Positions 1 to 9,387 of a stretch of DNA of 47,267 nucleotides are shown piece after piece. The stretch is from JALONO01 sp038209965. Its GTDB lineage: Bacteria > Bacteroidota > Bacteroidia > Cytophagales > Thermoflexibacteraceae. The notes beneath the pieces are model-generated. The model saw only the letters and a program-made list of their open reading frames with translations. It was not told the origin of the DNA and did no database searches. The position numbers and the translations under genes were made by a program. Every line of letters starts with the position of its first letter. Positions within the stretch are counted from its first letter, which is position 1. The stretch lies in contig JBBQXF010000024.1 of NCBI GenBank assembly GCA_038209965.1, positions 1-47,267 on the forward strand. Direction: 5' to 3'.

Positions 1-744
1 GGAGTTGGGGGCGGTACTGTCTTTTTCCCGCACTTTGTCCACCCACGGGCCAGCCGCGTTGACGGTCTTGCGGGCCTTGATCGCAAAAGTTTGGCCGCTG
101 ATCTGGTCATGCACCTGAGTGGCGGAAATCTTGCCCCGTTCGTTGTACTCAAATTCAACGGCCTTGGCGTAGCTGAGGCAAACTGCCCCATGGGCAACGG
201 CGGTTTTGATGGTTTCGATGGTGAGCCGGGCATCATCGGTGCGGTATTCAATATACAGCCCCGCCCCTTCCAGAATGTCCTGCCGGATCAGTGGCTCTTG
301 GGCAATGGCCTGGTCTTTGGTCAGCATGACTCGTTGTTCACCGTCTTTGACTCCTGCCAGCACATCGTACACCCACAGTCCAAACGAAGTGGCCAAAGGC
401 CCATAAGTGCCATCTTTGACCAAGGGCAGGAGCATTTTTTCGGGCACGACCAAATGAGGGGCATTGCGGTGCAGCACTTCGCGTTCGCGCCCGGTTTCCA
501 TCACCAGCCCCACTTCCATCTGTTTGAGGTAGCGCAGCCCTCCGTGGATCAATTTGGTGGATCGGCTGCTGGTGCCCGCCGCAAAATCCTGCATCTCGAT
601 CAAGGCAGTCTTGAGCCCACGCGAGGCCGCATCCAGGGCAATGCCCGCCCCGGTAATCCCACCGCCGATCACCAGCAAATCGAAGGTTTCGCCAGCTAAA
701 CCAGCGATCATGGCCGCCCGGAGGCCAGCAGAGAAGATTTTCAT
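1..744 (-). CDS. glpD: Aerobic glycerol-3-phosphate dehydrogenase, N-terminal part (cut by window edge)
   Basis: FAD-dependent oxidation of glycerol 3-phosphate to dihydroxyacetone phosphate at the inner membrane, feeding electrons to quinone. The 248 visible codons run without a stop to base 1, so the C-terminal half lies outside the window. Seen: the FAD-binding glycine motif VIGGGITGAG near residue 29, followed by GTSSRSTKLIHGGLRYL and the YRTDDARL and NAAGPWVDK motifs typical of the GlpD/GlpA family. The ATG at 744 is the only sensible start. About 20 residues precede the Rossmann strand, a little long for the family. A possible -7 element (TAACTTTG on the minus strand, 867-874) lies upstream, but no -33 partner was found. 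The gene is 180 bp from the acyltransferase gene and probably transcribed separately. Confidence 0.93.
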   Translation of the reverse strand, partial: MKIFSAGLRAAMIAGLAGETFDLLVIGGGITGAGIALDAASRGLKTALIEMQDFAAGTSSRSTKLIHGGLRYLKQMEVGLVMETGREREVLHRNAPHLVVPEKMLLPLVKDGTYGPLATSFGLWVYDVLAGVKDGEQRVMLTKDQAIAQEPLIRQDILEGAGLYIEYRTDDARLTIETIKTAVAHGAVCLSYAKAVEFEYNERGKISATQVHDQISGQTFAIKARKTVNAAGPWVDKVREKDSTAPNS

Positions 745-924
745 ATCTAGTAGGTTCCTAAGTAAAATGGGCATTGGGCCGCCTCAATCTTGATTCAGCC
801 CGGCCCGGCTGCTTGATGCTCGGCTTGCAGAACATCTTATGGAAATAAGAAACGATTGTTACTAAACAAAGTTATAAAAGTAGGCAATCTTTTGGCTTGG
901 GCCGGTAAAGTTTTGAGATACTTG

Positions 925-1776
925 CTAGGTGGGTTGGTGTTTCCAGCGTTTGTGCGACCATAACCAGTCGGAGGGCGAGTCCCGGATGCTTTGAGCCAGC
1001 TTAGCGGCGAACAACTCGATCAACTCGGGCCGATCTGGGGTATAAGGCGGCGATTTGAGTTCTTCGTAAACCAGTTCATAATGCCCTTTTTTGATCCGGC
1101 GTACACTGGAGTAGAGGACGGGCAGGCCGATGGTCTTGGCCAATTTGTCGCCCCCAGTGTAAAAAGGAGTGGGGTGATCAAAAAAATTGATCCAGCAATC
1201 GACTTCATGCGCGGCCGGCGACTGGTCGGCCACAAGGCCCAAACAGAACACTTGGCCTGCTCTCCGCATTTTCACCACTTGGCGCAAGGTAGCTTCTTTG
1301 GTGATGGGCCGGCAACCAAAACGCGAACGGATGGCCAGCATCAGGCGATCAAAAAAGGGACTGCTGAGGGTTTTGTAAACGGGTACCAGCGGATAGGCCC
1401 CTTCGTAGAGCTGGGTAATGAGCGGGGTCACTTCCCAGTTGCCCACGTGGCCGGCCATGACAATGGCTGACTGGCCAGACCGGAGGCGGTTGAGCAGCAG
1501 TTCATAGTTGACAATCGTCACCCGCTTGCGCATTTCTGTCTCGGAAATCGTCAGGAATTTAATGATTTCAACAATAATCTGGGACAAGTTGCGGTAAAAC
1601 TGTCGGGCGATCTGCTGGCGTTCCACCGCGCTTTTTTCGGGAAAAGCCAACAATAAATTGGCAGCTACCACTTTACGGCGGTAACGAAAAACCATATAGG
1701 CAAAAAAGTCAAACAAATGCCCAAAAAAGTACAGCACTGGCCACGGTAGGGCCGAAAAAGCACGAAAGAAAAACAC
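925..1776 (-). CDS. Lysophospholipid/lipid A acyltransferase (LpxL/HtrB family)
   Basis: Likely transfers an acyl chain to the lipid A precursor at the inner face of the cytoplasmic membrane. The 283-residue protein has a hydrophobic N-terminus (residues 1-30) that would anchor it. The HX4E catalytic motif of the family is visible as GHVGNWE (H110, E115). Downstream regions include the DQSP segment and the C-terminal WLWSHKRWKH that is very typical of LpxL/LpxM-like enzymes. Length is normal for the Bacteroidota version. The start is GTG at 1776; an in-frame stop lies just upstream and no ATG is available before residue 28. Which acylation step it catalyses cannot be told from sequence alone. 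Confidence 0.9.
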   Translation of the reverse strand: MFFFRAFSALPWPVLYFFGHLFDFFAYMVFRYRRKVVAANLLLAFPEKSAVERQQIARQFYRNLSQIIVEIIKFLTISETEMRKRVTIVNYELLLNRLRSGQSAIVMAGHVGNWEVTPLITQLYEGAYPLVPVYKTLSSPFFDRLMLAIRSRFGCRPITKEATLRQVVKMRRAGQVFCLGLVADQSPAAHEVDCWINFFDHPTPFYTGGDKLAKTIGLPVLYSSVRRIKKGHYELVYEELKSPPYTPDRPELIELFAAKLAQSIRDSPSDWLWSHKRWKHQPT

Positions 1777-1886
1777 GCGATAAAGTTAAATGAGGATCAA
1801 GTGATTCCGTGTTGTCACCCCCCAGATTTTGACCGATTTAACCGATTGCACGGCCATAAACCAGTGTAGTGCACAAGTAAGCTGGA

Positions 1887-4800
1887 CTAAAAACGGATGC
1901 CGATGAGCAAGATGTCATCGGTTTGCTTGAGTGGGCCCTTCCAATCCACAAAAGCGGTATCTACATGCTGCTGCATTTCCTGCATGGGCACTCCGTGGTT
2001 GGTGCTCACGATCTCGCGGATCCGACTGGGCGAAAACTTCTTCAAATCTGGGCCAAACTGATCGGGCAAACCATCGGAGAACAAGTAAATGGCATCGCCT
2101 TTACTGATAGAGGCCGTACTGGTGGTAAATTTATTGCGGTTTTTGAGTTGGCCGCCCCCAATCGGGAAGCGGTCGCCCTTTAACTGTTCCAGTTTGCCCT
2201 CGCGCACATAATAAAGCGGGCGGTGCGCCCCGGCATATTGCAATTCGCGATCCACCAAGTTGATCCGGCACAGGCCAATGTCCATCCCATCGCGGGTGAT
2301 CGCGCTCATGTCCTGCCGGAGGGTTTTGGTCACGCCCTCGTTCAACCGATCCAAGATCTGGCCTGGGTCGGTCAGGTGTTGGCTGTCCAGTACATTATTG
2401 AGGATAAAATAGCCAATGAGCGAAATTAGGGCACCCGGTACACCGTGGCCGGTACAATCGACGGCCGCAATGTAAATATCGTTGCCCCTTTGCATAAACC
2501 AAGGGAAATCACCACTGACCACATCCCGGGGCTTGTAATAAATAAACGAGTCGGGCAAAGCGGCCCGGATCGTGCTGGTATCGGGCAGGATGGCACCTTG
2601 GATCCGCTTGGCGTAGTTGATGCTTTCGGTGATTTTGCGATTAATGTTGAAAATTTCGGTCTCGGCTTGTTTCCGTTCGGTAATATCGTGCGACACCAGC
2701 AGTACCGATTCCACCTCGGCCAGTTCATTGGTTTCGGGAATGGCGTTCACCTGCATGATCCGTTCGCCAATGACGGAAGGGTAGGGCAGTTCGTGCTTGA
2801 CCATGACCCGCTTATGCACTGCTTCTTGGATCAACCCAAGCCAACTCTGGATGAGGACGGGGTGCAATGGTGACTGGCGGATGTTTTTGCCCAAATAAGC
2901 ATCTGGTGGCAGCCCGGTAATTTCGCTGATGGCCGGGTTGATGTAGAACAAATCGCCCATAGTATTGAGCCGGGTGATCAGGTCTGGTGAATTTTCGGAG
3001 AGTGCCTGCATCTGGCCCCGCATCCGGGTTTCTTTCTCGGCCAAGCGCCTTTCGGTGATGTCCCGCGAGTTGACGATAATGCCCCGGATGATCGGATCCT
3101 GCATCAAGTTGGTGCCAGTGGATTCTAGCCAAATGGTTTCACCGTTCTCGCGGATGTACTCGATTTGGATGCTCACTCGCTCGCGGGGGCGCTCGATCAA
3201 CTGTTTGAACATTTTCTGCACCCGGGCGGTGCTGTCGGGGTGGACATGGATGATGTCGTTGATCCCGATCATTTCATCTGGCATATAACCCAAAATGGGT
3301 TCAACCGACGGGCTGATGTAGCGGATGTAGCCATCTTCTTCGTAGATGGTAATGATTTCTGACGCGTTTTCCAGCAGGAGCTTCATCCGCTGTTGGGTGC
3401 GGTTCACTTCTTCGATCTGGTCTTCCAACCGCTGGTTGGTGCGGCGCAGCTCTTCTTGGGTAGAGGCCATCATCTCGGCGTTGTTGCGCAATACTTCCTG
3501 CTGGTCTTGTAGCTCTTCAGACATTTGCTGTGACTCTAGCAGCAAATGTCTCGTGCGGTCGTTGATCCGGATATTGAACACGGTGCGCGCTATGCTCAGG
3601 CTGATTTCTTGGACAAACCGGATTTGGGCTGGGGTAAAATGGCTAAAACCGGCAAACTCCAATACGCCATATAATTTTTCATCGATCAACAACGGAACCA
3701 AGAGCAGGCACTTGGGCTTGCGATCGCCCAAGATTCCCGAAGTGATGGTAAAATAGTCGTCGGGGATTTCAGTGCGGATGATGGTATCATGTTCAATGGC
3801 GCACTGCCCCACCAGTCCCTCCCCAAAACGAAAAGTCCCCTTGAGGTATTTGCGTTTGGCGAAGGCAAAGCTGGCGCAGATTGCCACGTAGGGCGGTTCG
3901 CCACTGGGCAGTTCTTCGGGGATTACGTAAAAGGCCCCTTGGATCGCCCCGATTTTTTCGGTCACATACGCGGTGATGTGCTGGCCAAGTTCTTCAATTG
4001 AGTTGAAGCTGCGCAGGATTTGCCCCGTTTCAGCCACCCCCGAAACGATCCAGTTCCGCTCATTGTCACTCTCTTCGGCTTGCTGGATACTATTGCGCAT
4101 GGCGATGAGGGCATTGCCCAGCACGTCGTCTTGGCTGACCGGACGAAACTCGGTGTCATAATCTCCCTCGCCGATCCGGTAGGCAAAACTGGTGGTTGTT
4201 TTTAGCGTGTCCACTAAATTACTGACTGCCAAGGCCATTTCGCCGATCTCGTCCTTGGTGACCACCGGAATTTGGGTGGGCAATATGCCTTTGGCCACCA
4301 AACCCAGAGTGTCCTTGAGTGACAAGAGCGGGTCAATTATAAACTGCGAAAAAACAAAGGAAATGGTAAACGCCAGCAAAATAATGATCACTCCGGCAAA
4401 CAAAAATGAAATGAGCAAGATGTTCAGTTCTTGATCGATCTCGTCGCGATCGATCTTGACCACTAGCCCCCAGTTTATTCGGGGCAAGTTTTTCCACACG
4501 GCCATTGTGATCTGTTTTTCGCGCATATCGTCGGCCACGTAGCCATAGCCAGTTTGGCCTTGGGCGGCCTGTTGCATCACCGTAGGGTTTTCTTGATCCA
4601 GGATAAAGGATTCGGTCAAGAGCGAGGCTTGCGAATTGCGGGAGTTGTTGAGGTAGTCGAGTTTGCTACCATTGATCTGGCTGATGATAATTTCGCCGGT
4701 TTTTCCCAGCCCGGTCGTATCATCGGTGATTTCATAGACTTTGTTCATCCTAAACTCGGTCACCACATGCCCCACCACTCGTTCTTCCAGATCCAGCACT

Positions 4801-5336
4801 GGGGTGGCCACGTTCATGTAGGCTGCATCATTGGCGGTCTTGTAAAGATTGCCATAATATACGTTGAGCGAGGTCTTGTCACGGATCTGGTCGTGATCGC
4901 GAAACGTCTCGCCCAGCAGTTCCTCGGTATTGTCTAGGCTTTTTTTGGTTTTATAGATGATTCGGCCACTTTGGTCAAGGATTAAAATGTTTTCATAATC
5001 ATAAATATTTTGGATGGGGATCAGGTAATCGTTCAACCTTTTCTCGATGATTGGGTAAATACTGTCGGTATTGGCACTGGTATTGGCCTGTAGCACATTT
5101 TGCAACACCCGGTTGGAGCTTTGGATCAGGCCAAGGTTAAATTCCAACTGCTTAAAGACAGCCGCGAGCTGATTGGATTTTTGGGTGGAAATCACCTGCA
5201 AGTTCTCCAGATAGCGCTTCTCGATGGATTCTCGGCTCCAGCGGTAGGCCAAAAAACTGATGGCTAAAACCGACAACACTACCACTCCCAAAAGGAGAAT
5301 AGTGATTTTGCTGCCAATTTTAATTTCGTTGAACAT
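1887..5336 (-). CDS. Membrane sensor PP2C/SpoIIE-type serine phosphatase with HAMP, GAF and two PAS domains
   Basis: A 1149-residue signalling protein. Order seen: TM helix 12-32; extracytoplasmic Cache-like sensor about 33-305; TM helix 306-330; HAMP about 331-385 with a second HAMP-like stretch to 425; GAF about 440-590; coiled coil about 597-655; PAS at about 650-760 (ending RDITERR) and 775-890 (ending HDITERK); PP2C/SpoIIE phosphatase about 910-1149. Metal-binding aspartates are present: VSGDF (D943), VDCTGHG (D960), FSDGLPDQ (D1088) and TDDILL (D1140/D1141). The enzyme should therefore be active on serine/threonine phosphates, perhaps an anti-sigma-factor antagonist, but no such partner is encoded nearby. 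Its GAF domain resembles those of two neighbouring proteins. ATG at 5336. Confidence 0.92.
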   Translation of the reverse strand: MFNEIKIGSKITILLLGVVVLSVLAISFLAYRWSRESIEKRYLENLQVISTQKSNQLAAVFKQLEFNLGLIQSSNRVLQNVLQANTSANTDSIYPIIEKRLNDYLIPIQNIYDYENILILDQSGRIIYKTKKSLDNTEELLGETFRDHDQIRDKTSLNVYYGNLYKTANDAAYMNVATPVLDLEERVVGHVVTEFRMNKVYEITDDTTGLGKTGEIIISQINGSKLDYLNNSRNSQASLLTESFILDQENPTVMQQAAQGQTGYGYVADDMREKQITMAVWKNLPRINWGLVVKIDRDEIDQELNILLISFLFAGVIIILLAFTISFVFSQFIIDPLLSLKDTLGLVAKGILPTQIPVVTKDEIGEMALAVSNLVDTLKTTTSFAYRIGEGDYDTEFRPVSQDDVLGNALIAMRNSIQQAEESDNERNWIVSGVAETGQILRSFNSIEELGQHITAYVTEKIGAIQGAFYVIPEELPSGEPPYVAICASFAFAKRKYLKGTFRFGEGLVGQCAIEHDTIIRTEIPDDYFTITSGILGDRKPKCLLLVPLLIDEKLYGVLEFAGFSHFTPAQIRFVQEISLSIARTVFNIRINDRTRHLLLESQQMSEELQDQQEVLRNNAEMMASTQEELRRTNQRLEDQIEEVNRTQQRMKLLLENASEIITIYEEDGYIRYISPSVEPILGYMPDEMIGINDIIHVHPDSTARVQKMFKQLIERPRERVSIQIEYIRENGETIWLESTGTNLMQDPIIRGIIVNSRDITERRLAEKETRMRGQMQALSENSPDLITRLNTMGDLFYINPAISEITGLPPDAYLGKNIRQSPLHPVLIQSWLGLIQEAVHKRVMVKHELPYPSVIGERIMQVNAIPETNELAEVESVLLVSHDITERKQAETEIFNINRKITESINYAKRIQGAILPDTSTIRAALPDSFIYYKPRDVVSGDFPWFMQRGNDIYIAAVDCTGHGVPGALISLIGYFILNNVLDSQHLTDPGQILDRLNEGVTKTLRQDMSAITRDGMDIGLCRINLVDRELQYAGAHRPLYYVREGKLEQLKGDRFPIGGGQLKNRNKFTTSTASISKGDAIYLFSDGLPDQFGPDLKKFSPSRIREIVSTNHGVPMQEMQQHVDTAFVDWKGPLKQTDDILLIGIRF

Positions 5337-5461
5337 CCGTTGTTAGGGTTATTGATGATAAAAAACCATCGTTTTGTGGGAGTAAATTGTGGGCAAAAAC
5401 AGTTTTATTGCTATCATGATTAAAATCAGATCATCGGTGCCGAGGTAATTGCAAAATCAAT

Positions 5462-6319
5462 TTAACTGCCGTTGCCGCTGGAATAACTGTTAATGGTTGC
5501 ATCCGCTGGTTCATTGGTATATTGGCCCAACAGTTGGGCCAATTGGCGCAAATAAGCCATTGCCGGCTCATCGGGCTGGTGAAACATGCCAATCTCGATT
5601 ACACCCTTTACTTGGGCATGGTGCACGACCGGAATTGCCAACACAAATCCCGGCTTGGCTTTTCCCAATCCCGAAGCAGCAGGCAGATAGTCAGCGGGAA
5701 CATCGGTTACCAAATGTTCGCGCCCATCTTGGAAGGCTTGGCCCGTGATTCCTTCGCCCGGGGCAAACCTGGGCCTGCCAGTTTCGGGCAATGGATTGGC
5801 AAAGCCGGCGGCCATTTCCACAAAATAGGCACCATTTTCCTCTTTGGCCACAAAATAGGCCCCTGTCACTGCTTCCATGTCATTGCAGCAGTGGCGCAGT
5901 GCCAACGCTGCAATGTCGCTGGGGGCATGATTGGCCAATTGGGCTCGCAGCTCCTCGATCCGTTTTGCCAGCGCAATCTTCCGACCAGTTTCGCTGCTGG
6001 CAGATTTATCACTTTCGCGCCCCACGTATTTTTCCACATACACTATTTTGGCCCCTGCTGCTTTGGTCCGATAGGACAGGGTGATCAAGACAAAAATGAT
6101 CAGGATAAATATCGTCTGCAAGCCTATTTGCCAGACGATGGTTTGGTTTTGCGCTTTGGCCAGTGCCCGGATAATTTCCAAATCACCGTTGGCCTGCTTC
6201 ACCCAGCCAACCACTAAATCGGTCTGCTCAAACAGTCGATCGTATATCCTAAAGATCATCGATCCGATATACATCAACAGGAACAGGGTGACTAACGAGC
6301 GGATCGTTTTTGTTTTCAT
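5462..6319 (-). CDS. Two-TM protein with a cytoplasmic GAF domain
   Basis: 285 residues. TM helices at about 7-24 and 64-82 enclose a short periplasmic loop. A charged linker (about 100-130) leads to a GAF domain at about 133-275, whose core is GEGITGQAF followed by a PADYLPAASGLG segment. No kinase, phosphatase or output domain follows, so it probably senses or docks with another protein. It lies upstream of the PP2C gene in the same direction (125 bp gap) and 71 bp downstream of cheB. The GAF core aligns by eye with the GAF of the PP2C protein and with that of the plus-strand protein at 9388-10632, which suggests duplication. Specific function unknown. Confidence 0.8.
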   Translation of the reverse strand: MKTKTIRSLVTLFLLMYIGSMIFRIYDRLFEQTDLVVGWVKQANGDLEIIRALAKAQNQTIVWQIGLQTIFILIIFVLITLSYRTKAAGAKIVYVEKYVGRESDKSASSETGRKIALAKRIEELRAQLANHAPSDIAALALRHCCNDMEAVTGAYFVAKEENGAYFVEMAAGFANPLPETGRPRFAPGEGITGQAFQDGREHLVTDVPADYLPAASGLGKAKPGFVLAIPVVHHAQVKGVIEIGMFHQPDEPAMAYLRQLAQLLGQYTNEPADATINSYSSGNGS

Positions 6320-6390
6320 TCTATGGGCAACAATAAACCAAACATCAATTTTACAGAGAAATTAGCTACTTTCAATCCAACTTCCAAACT

Positions 6391-6999
6391 TTATACCATT
6401 ATTGCTTTATTTGCCTTGTCCAATTCATAGAAGAAGGCCACAATCTCGTCCGTTTTGAGCACCCAGTCAATTTTGGTGGCGGCTAGGGCGGCGTTGGGCA
6501 TGGCATTGATCAGGCTCTCGGCCGGATCTTGCACAATGGTCAGTCCACCCCTTTCCTTTATTTTGGCCATGCCAAAAGCCCCATCCTTATTGGCCCCAGA
6601 CAGCAATATTCCGATTAGTTTGTCCCGGTAGACATACGCCGCTGTCTCGAATGTGTGGTCGATGGCTGGGCGGGAATTGTTGACCAGTTCTTCGGTGGAA
6701 AGTGTCAACGAATTACCAAGTTCCAGGCTCAAGTGATAATTGGCCGGGGCCAAATAAACGCACCCTTTCTTGATAAGTTCCTTGTCATAGGGTTCCGTGA
6801 CGGGCTTACTGCTTTTGATGGACAATGCTTCCACAAAGCCATTGCGTACATGCTTGAGCCGGTGCAGGCACAAGAAAACGGGCAATGAGAAATCTTTAGG
6901 CAGTTCGGCCAGTATTTTGGTAATTCCTTGAAAACTGCCCGCCGAGCCACCAATGACCACCGCTTTGTATTTGTTCGTCAATTTGAACTTTCCGGTCAT
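6391..6999 (-). CDS. cheB: CheB-type methylesterase, catalytic domain only
   Basis: Protein-glutamate methylesterase/deamidase fold acting on methylated receptor glutamates. The catalytic triad is present: S19 in GGSAGS, H46 in CLHR and D139 in NKDGA. The family signatures VYLAPANYHL (81-90) and RPAIDHTFE (110-118) are also visible. At 202 residues it lacks the N-terminal response-regulator domain of classical CheB (about 350 residues), so phosphorylation by CheA cannot gate it directly. It follows cheR with a 10 bp gap, evidently co-transcribed. No chemoreceptor or cheA lies in the window. The target may be a non-chemotaxis sensor. Confidence 0.9.
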   Translation of the reverse strand: MTGKFKLTNKYKAVVIGGSAGSFQGITKILAELPKDFSLPVFLCLHRLKHVRNGFVEALSIKSSKPVTEPYDKELIKKGCVYLAPANYHLSLELGNSLTLSTEELVNNSRPAIDHTFETAAYVYRDKLIGILLSGANKDGAFGMAKIKERGGLTIVQDPAESLINAMPNAALAATKIDWVLKTDEIVAFFYELDKANKAIMV

Positions 7000-7009
7000 T
7001 ACAAGGGCG

Positions 7010-7861
7010 TTAGTCTTTGATTTTTTTATAGATCTTTTCTTCGTTGTTCACCACAATAAATTTATTGGCGATTTCACACCAAATCAAAGACTCTTTGGAG
7101 CCAATGGCCAAGTAGCCGTATTTGAAAAGGCTTTCGTGCAGTTTGTTCAACACCGTGTTTTGCAGGGACTGGTTGAAGTAAATCATCACATTGCGGCATA
7201 GGACCAGATCAAATTTGGAAAACACGGCCCCCAGCACCAGATCGTGGCGACGGAAGGTCACATTCTCCAACATGGATTTATCGAACGCCACCTCACCGTT
7301 CGTTTCCTTGAAATAAACATCCAAGTTTGCGTCGTTGTTGCCCATGCACCGCTGATAGTTTTTGCGGTTCAGTTCCATGTTTTTGGCCGAATAAACCGCC
7401 CGTTTGGCTTTATCAATAATGGCAGTGTCCAAATCGGTGGCCACTATCTTGGCTTTGTCCAATATCCCCATCTCCTTGAGCAGGATGGTCATCGATACCA
7501 CCTCTTCGCCCGAAGCGCAGCCAGCGTGCCAAATGTTGATTTTGTCGTGATTGAGCATCACATTGGGGATGATCTGTTCGCGCAGTCCCTTCCAGAAAGT
7601 CGGGTCGCGGAACATCTCGGTCACATTGACGGTGATTTCGGAAATAAACTCCTCAAAGAAATTGGGGTTGTTTTCCAATACGTTCACCAGTTTGTCCACA
7701 GTTTTATATTTGTACAGATCCAACACCCGTCGGATGCGCCGCTTGAACGACGACATGGCATAATCCTTAAAGTCATAGCCATATTTTTGGCGAATTAGAT
7801 CTGTAAGCTTGCGCAGTTCGCTGATCTCGATATCGGCCTCTGGAATGGGCGGTTGTTGCAT
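7010..7861 (-). CDS. cheR: CheR-type protein-glutamate O-methyltransferase
   Basis: SAM-dependent methylation of glutamate side chains. From the ATG at 7861 the protein has 283 residues. An N-terminal helical CheR_N domain (ISELRKLTDLIRQKYG and on) is followed by the methyltransferase domain with the SAM motif WHAGCASGEE and the later FDLVLCRNVMIYF motif. An in-frame TTG at 7927 would add 22 residues of unlike composition, so the ATG is preferred. It is first of the cheR-cheB pair (10 bp apart), upstream of the GAF and PP2C genes. With no CheA, CheW or receptor gene nearby, the substrate is unknown. Stand-alone CheR/CheB pairs in this phylum often belong to sensory systems other than flagellar chemotaxis. 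Confidence 0.9.
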   Translation of the reverse strand: MQQPPIPEADIEISELRKLTDLIRQKYGYDFKDYAMSSFKRRIRRVLDLYKYKTVDKLVNVLENNPNFFEEFISEITVNVTEMFRDPTFWKGLREQIIPNVMLNHDKINIWHAGCASGEEVVSMTILLKEMGILDKAKIVATDLDTAIIDKAKRAVYSAKNMELNRKNYQRCMGNNDANLDVYFKETNGEVAFDKSMLENVTFRRHDLVLGAVFSKFDLVLCRNVMIYFNQSLQNTVLNKLHESLFKYGYLAIGSKESLIWCEIANKFIVVNNEEKIYKKIKD

Positions 7862-7983
7862 TGGACTTGGGTTGGTTAGATACTTATCAGGTATACTGGC
7901 AGCAGCACGCTGACTGCTAGGTAACAAAGGGACACAAATTCTAAGCCCATTCTTATAATATTGGTTGCATTTTCTGGTGATTG

Positions 7984-9018
7984 CTACCGTTTGTAAGATT
8001 TTCTTGGTTTTAGGCTTAGAAGTTGGAACATCTGCTGGTCAGCATCGGTTTCGGGATTGGGCGTGGTGAGCAATTTATCGCCCGCAAAAATGGAGTTGGC
8101 TCCGGCCAAAAAGCACAAGGCTTGTTCTTCCACGGGCATTTCCAGCCGCCCGGCCGAAAGGCGCACCATGGCTTTGGGCATGATGATGCGGGCCGTAGCG
8201 ATCATGCGCAGCATTTCCCACACTGATACGCGGGGCTGGTCGGCCAAGGGAGTGCCCTCGATGGCTACCAGTGCGTTCACTGGCACAGACTCGGGGTGGG
8301 CGGGCAGGGTGGCCAAGGTGTGCAACATGCTGATCCGGTCGGCGTCAGTTTCGCCCAGCCCGATGATCCCGCCTGAGCAAACTGAAATGTTGGCCTGCCG
8401 CACGTTTGCCAACGTCTGGAGCCGGTCGCCGTATTGGCGGGTACTGATCACTTCACTGTAATATTCGCCCCCTGTATCAAGGTTATGGTTGTAGGCATAC
8501 AAGCCGGCCTCCTTGAGTTTTTCGGCTTGTTCGGGGGTCAGCATGCCCAAGGTGCAGCATACTTCCATGCCCAAGTCGCTCACGCCGCGCACCATTTCCA
8601 GCACCCGGTCAAAATCGCGGTTGTTGCGCACTTCGCGCCATGCGGCCCCCATGCAAAATCGGGTACTGCCACTCTCGGCGGCTTCGCGGGCCCGATCCAG
8701 CACCACATCCACGGGCAGGAGCTTCTCGGCTTGCAGGCCAGTCTGGTATTTGGCCGATTGGGAACAATAGGCACAATCCTCCGGGCAGCCCCCGGTTTTG
8801 ACCGATAGCAGGGTGCACACCTGCACTTCTTGGGCGTCGTGGAACTGCCGGTGGACGGTGGCCGCCCGGTACAGCAAGTCTAACACTGGCGAATGATAAA
8901 TAACTGCAATTTCTTGGCGGGTCCAATTGGTGCGCGCCGCTTGGCTGGCCCGATCGGTCGGGCCACTGCTCGGCGAAAGGGTGGACATCGTTTCGGTTTC
9001 TGGTGAATGGTGGTGCAT
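7984..9018 (-). CDS. bioB: Biotin synthase
   Basis: Radical-SAM enzyme that inserts sulfur into dethiobiotin, the last step of biotin synthesis. 344 residues, usual length. The radical SAM cluster motif CxxxCxxC is present in GGCPEDCAYCSQS, and the NHNLDTGGEYY and CSGGIIGLGE segments are diagnostic of BioB. Translation starts at ATG 9018; a second Met ten codons later (METMSTLSP region) is possible because the first ten residues are polar and poorly conserved. No other bio gene is in the window, so biotin genes are dispersed. The gene is transcribed towards cheR, 122 bp upstream of the preferred cheR start. Confidence 0.96.
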   Translation of the reverse strand: MHHHSPETETMSTLSPSSGPTDRASQAARTNWTRQEIAVIYHSPVLDLLYRAATVHRQFHDAQEVQVCTLLSVKTGGCPEDCAYCSQSAKYQTGLQAEKLLPVDVVLDRAREAAESGSTRFCMGAAWREVRNNRDFDRVLEMVRGVSDLGMEVCCTLGMLTPEQAEKLKEAGLYAYNHNLDTGGEYYSEVISTRQYGDRLQTLANVRQANISVCSGGIIGLGETDADRISMLHTLATLPAHPESVPVNALVAIEGTPLADQPRVSVWEMLRMIATARIIMPKAMVRLSAGRLEMPVEEQALCFLAGANSIFAGDKLLTTPNPETDADQQMFQLLSLKPRKSYKR

Positions 9019-9387
9019 AAAATCGCGGACGTAAATATGGGTGGGCCAAGGCTTCCAATCACAATTTTAGTAAAAAAAAGCCAGTTTGGATGTTGATGGT
9101 CAAAAAAGTCCAAAAACGGGGTAAGAAGTCGCATGATATTGGCACCAACTTGGCCCTCTAAAAAGCTGCCCATTTTTTTTATTGGCGCCAAGCATATATT
9201 TAAACCTGCAAACCCTAATATTGCAAAATTAGGCCAGTTTAAGTGCGAACACGTTTATTTTTTATCTGGAAATAGGCTTGGGCAAGAAAGTTGTAATGGG
9301 CTGGGCATGAAATTACCAGTGCTGACCGTTGCTATCGGCCTTAATGGAAGCAGTCAGGCCATTTACGTTGACTTCAACAATAGGAAT

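Noticed and set aside
91..793. Plus-strand frames over the left edge
   Set aside because: They are antisense shadows of glpD, which reads cleanly on the minus strand.
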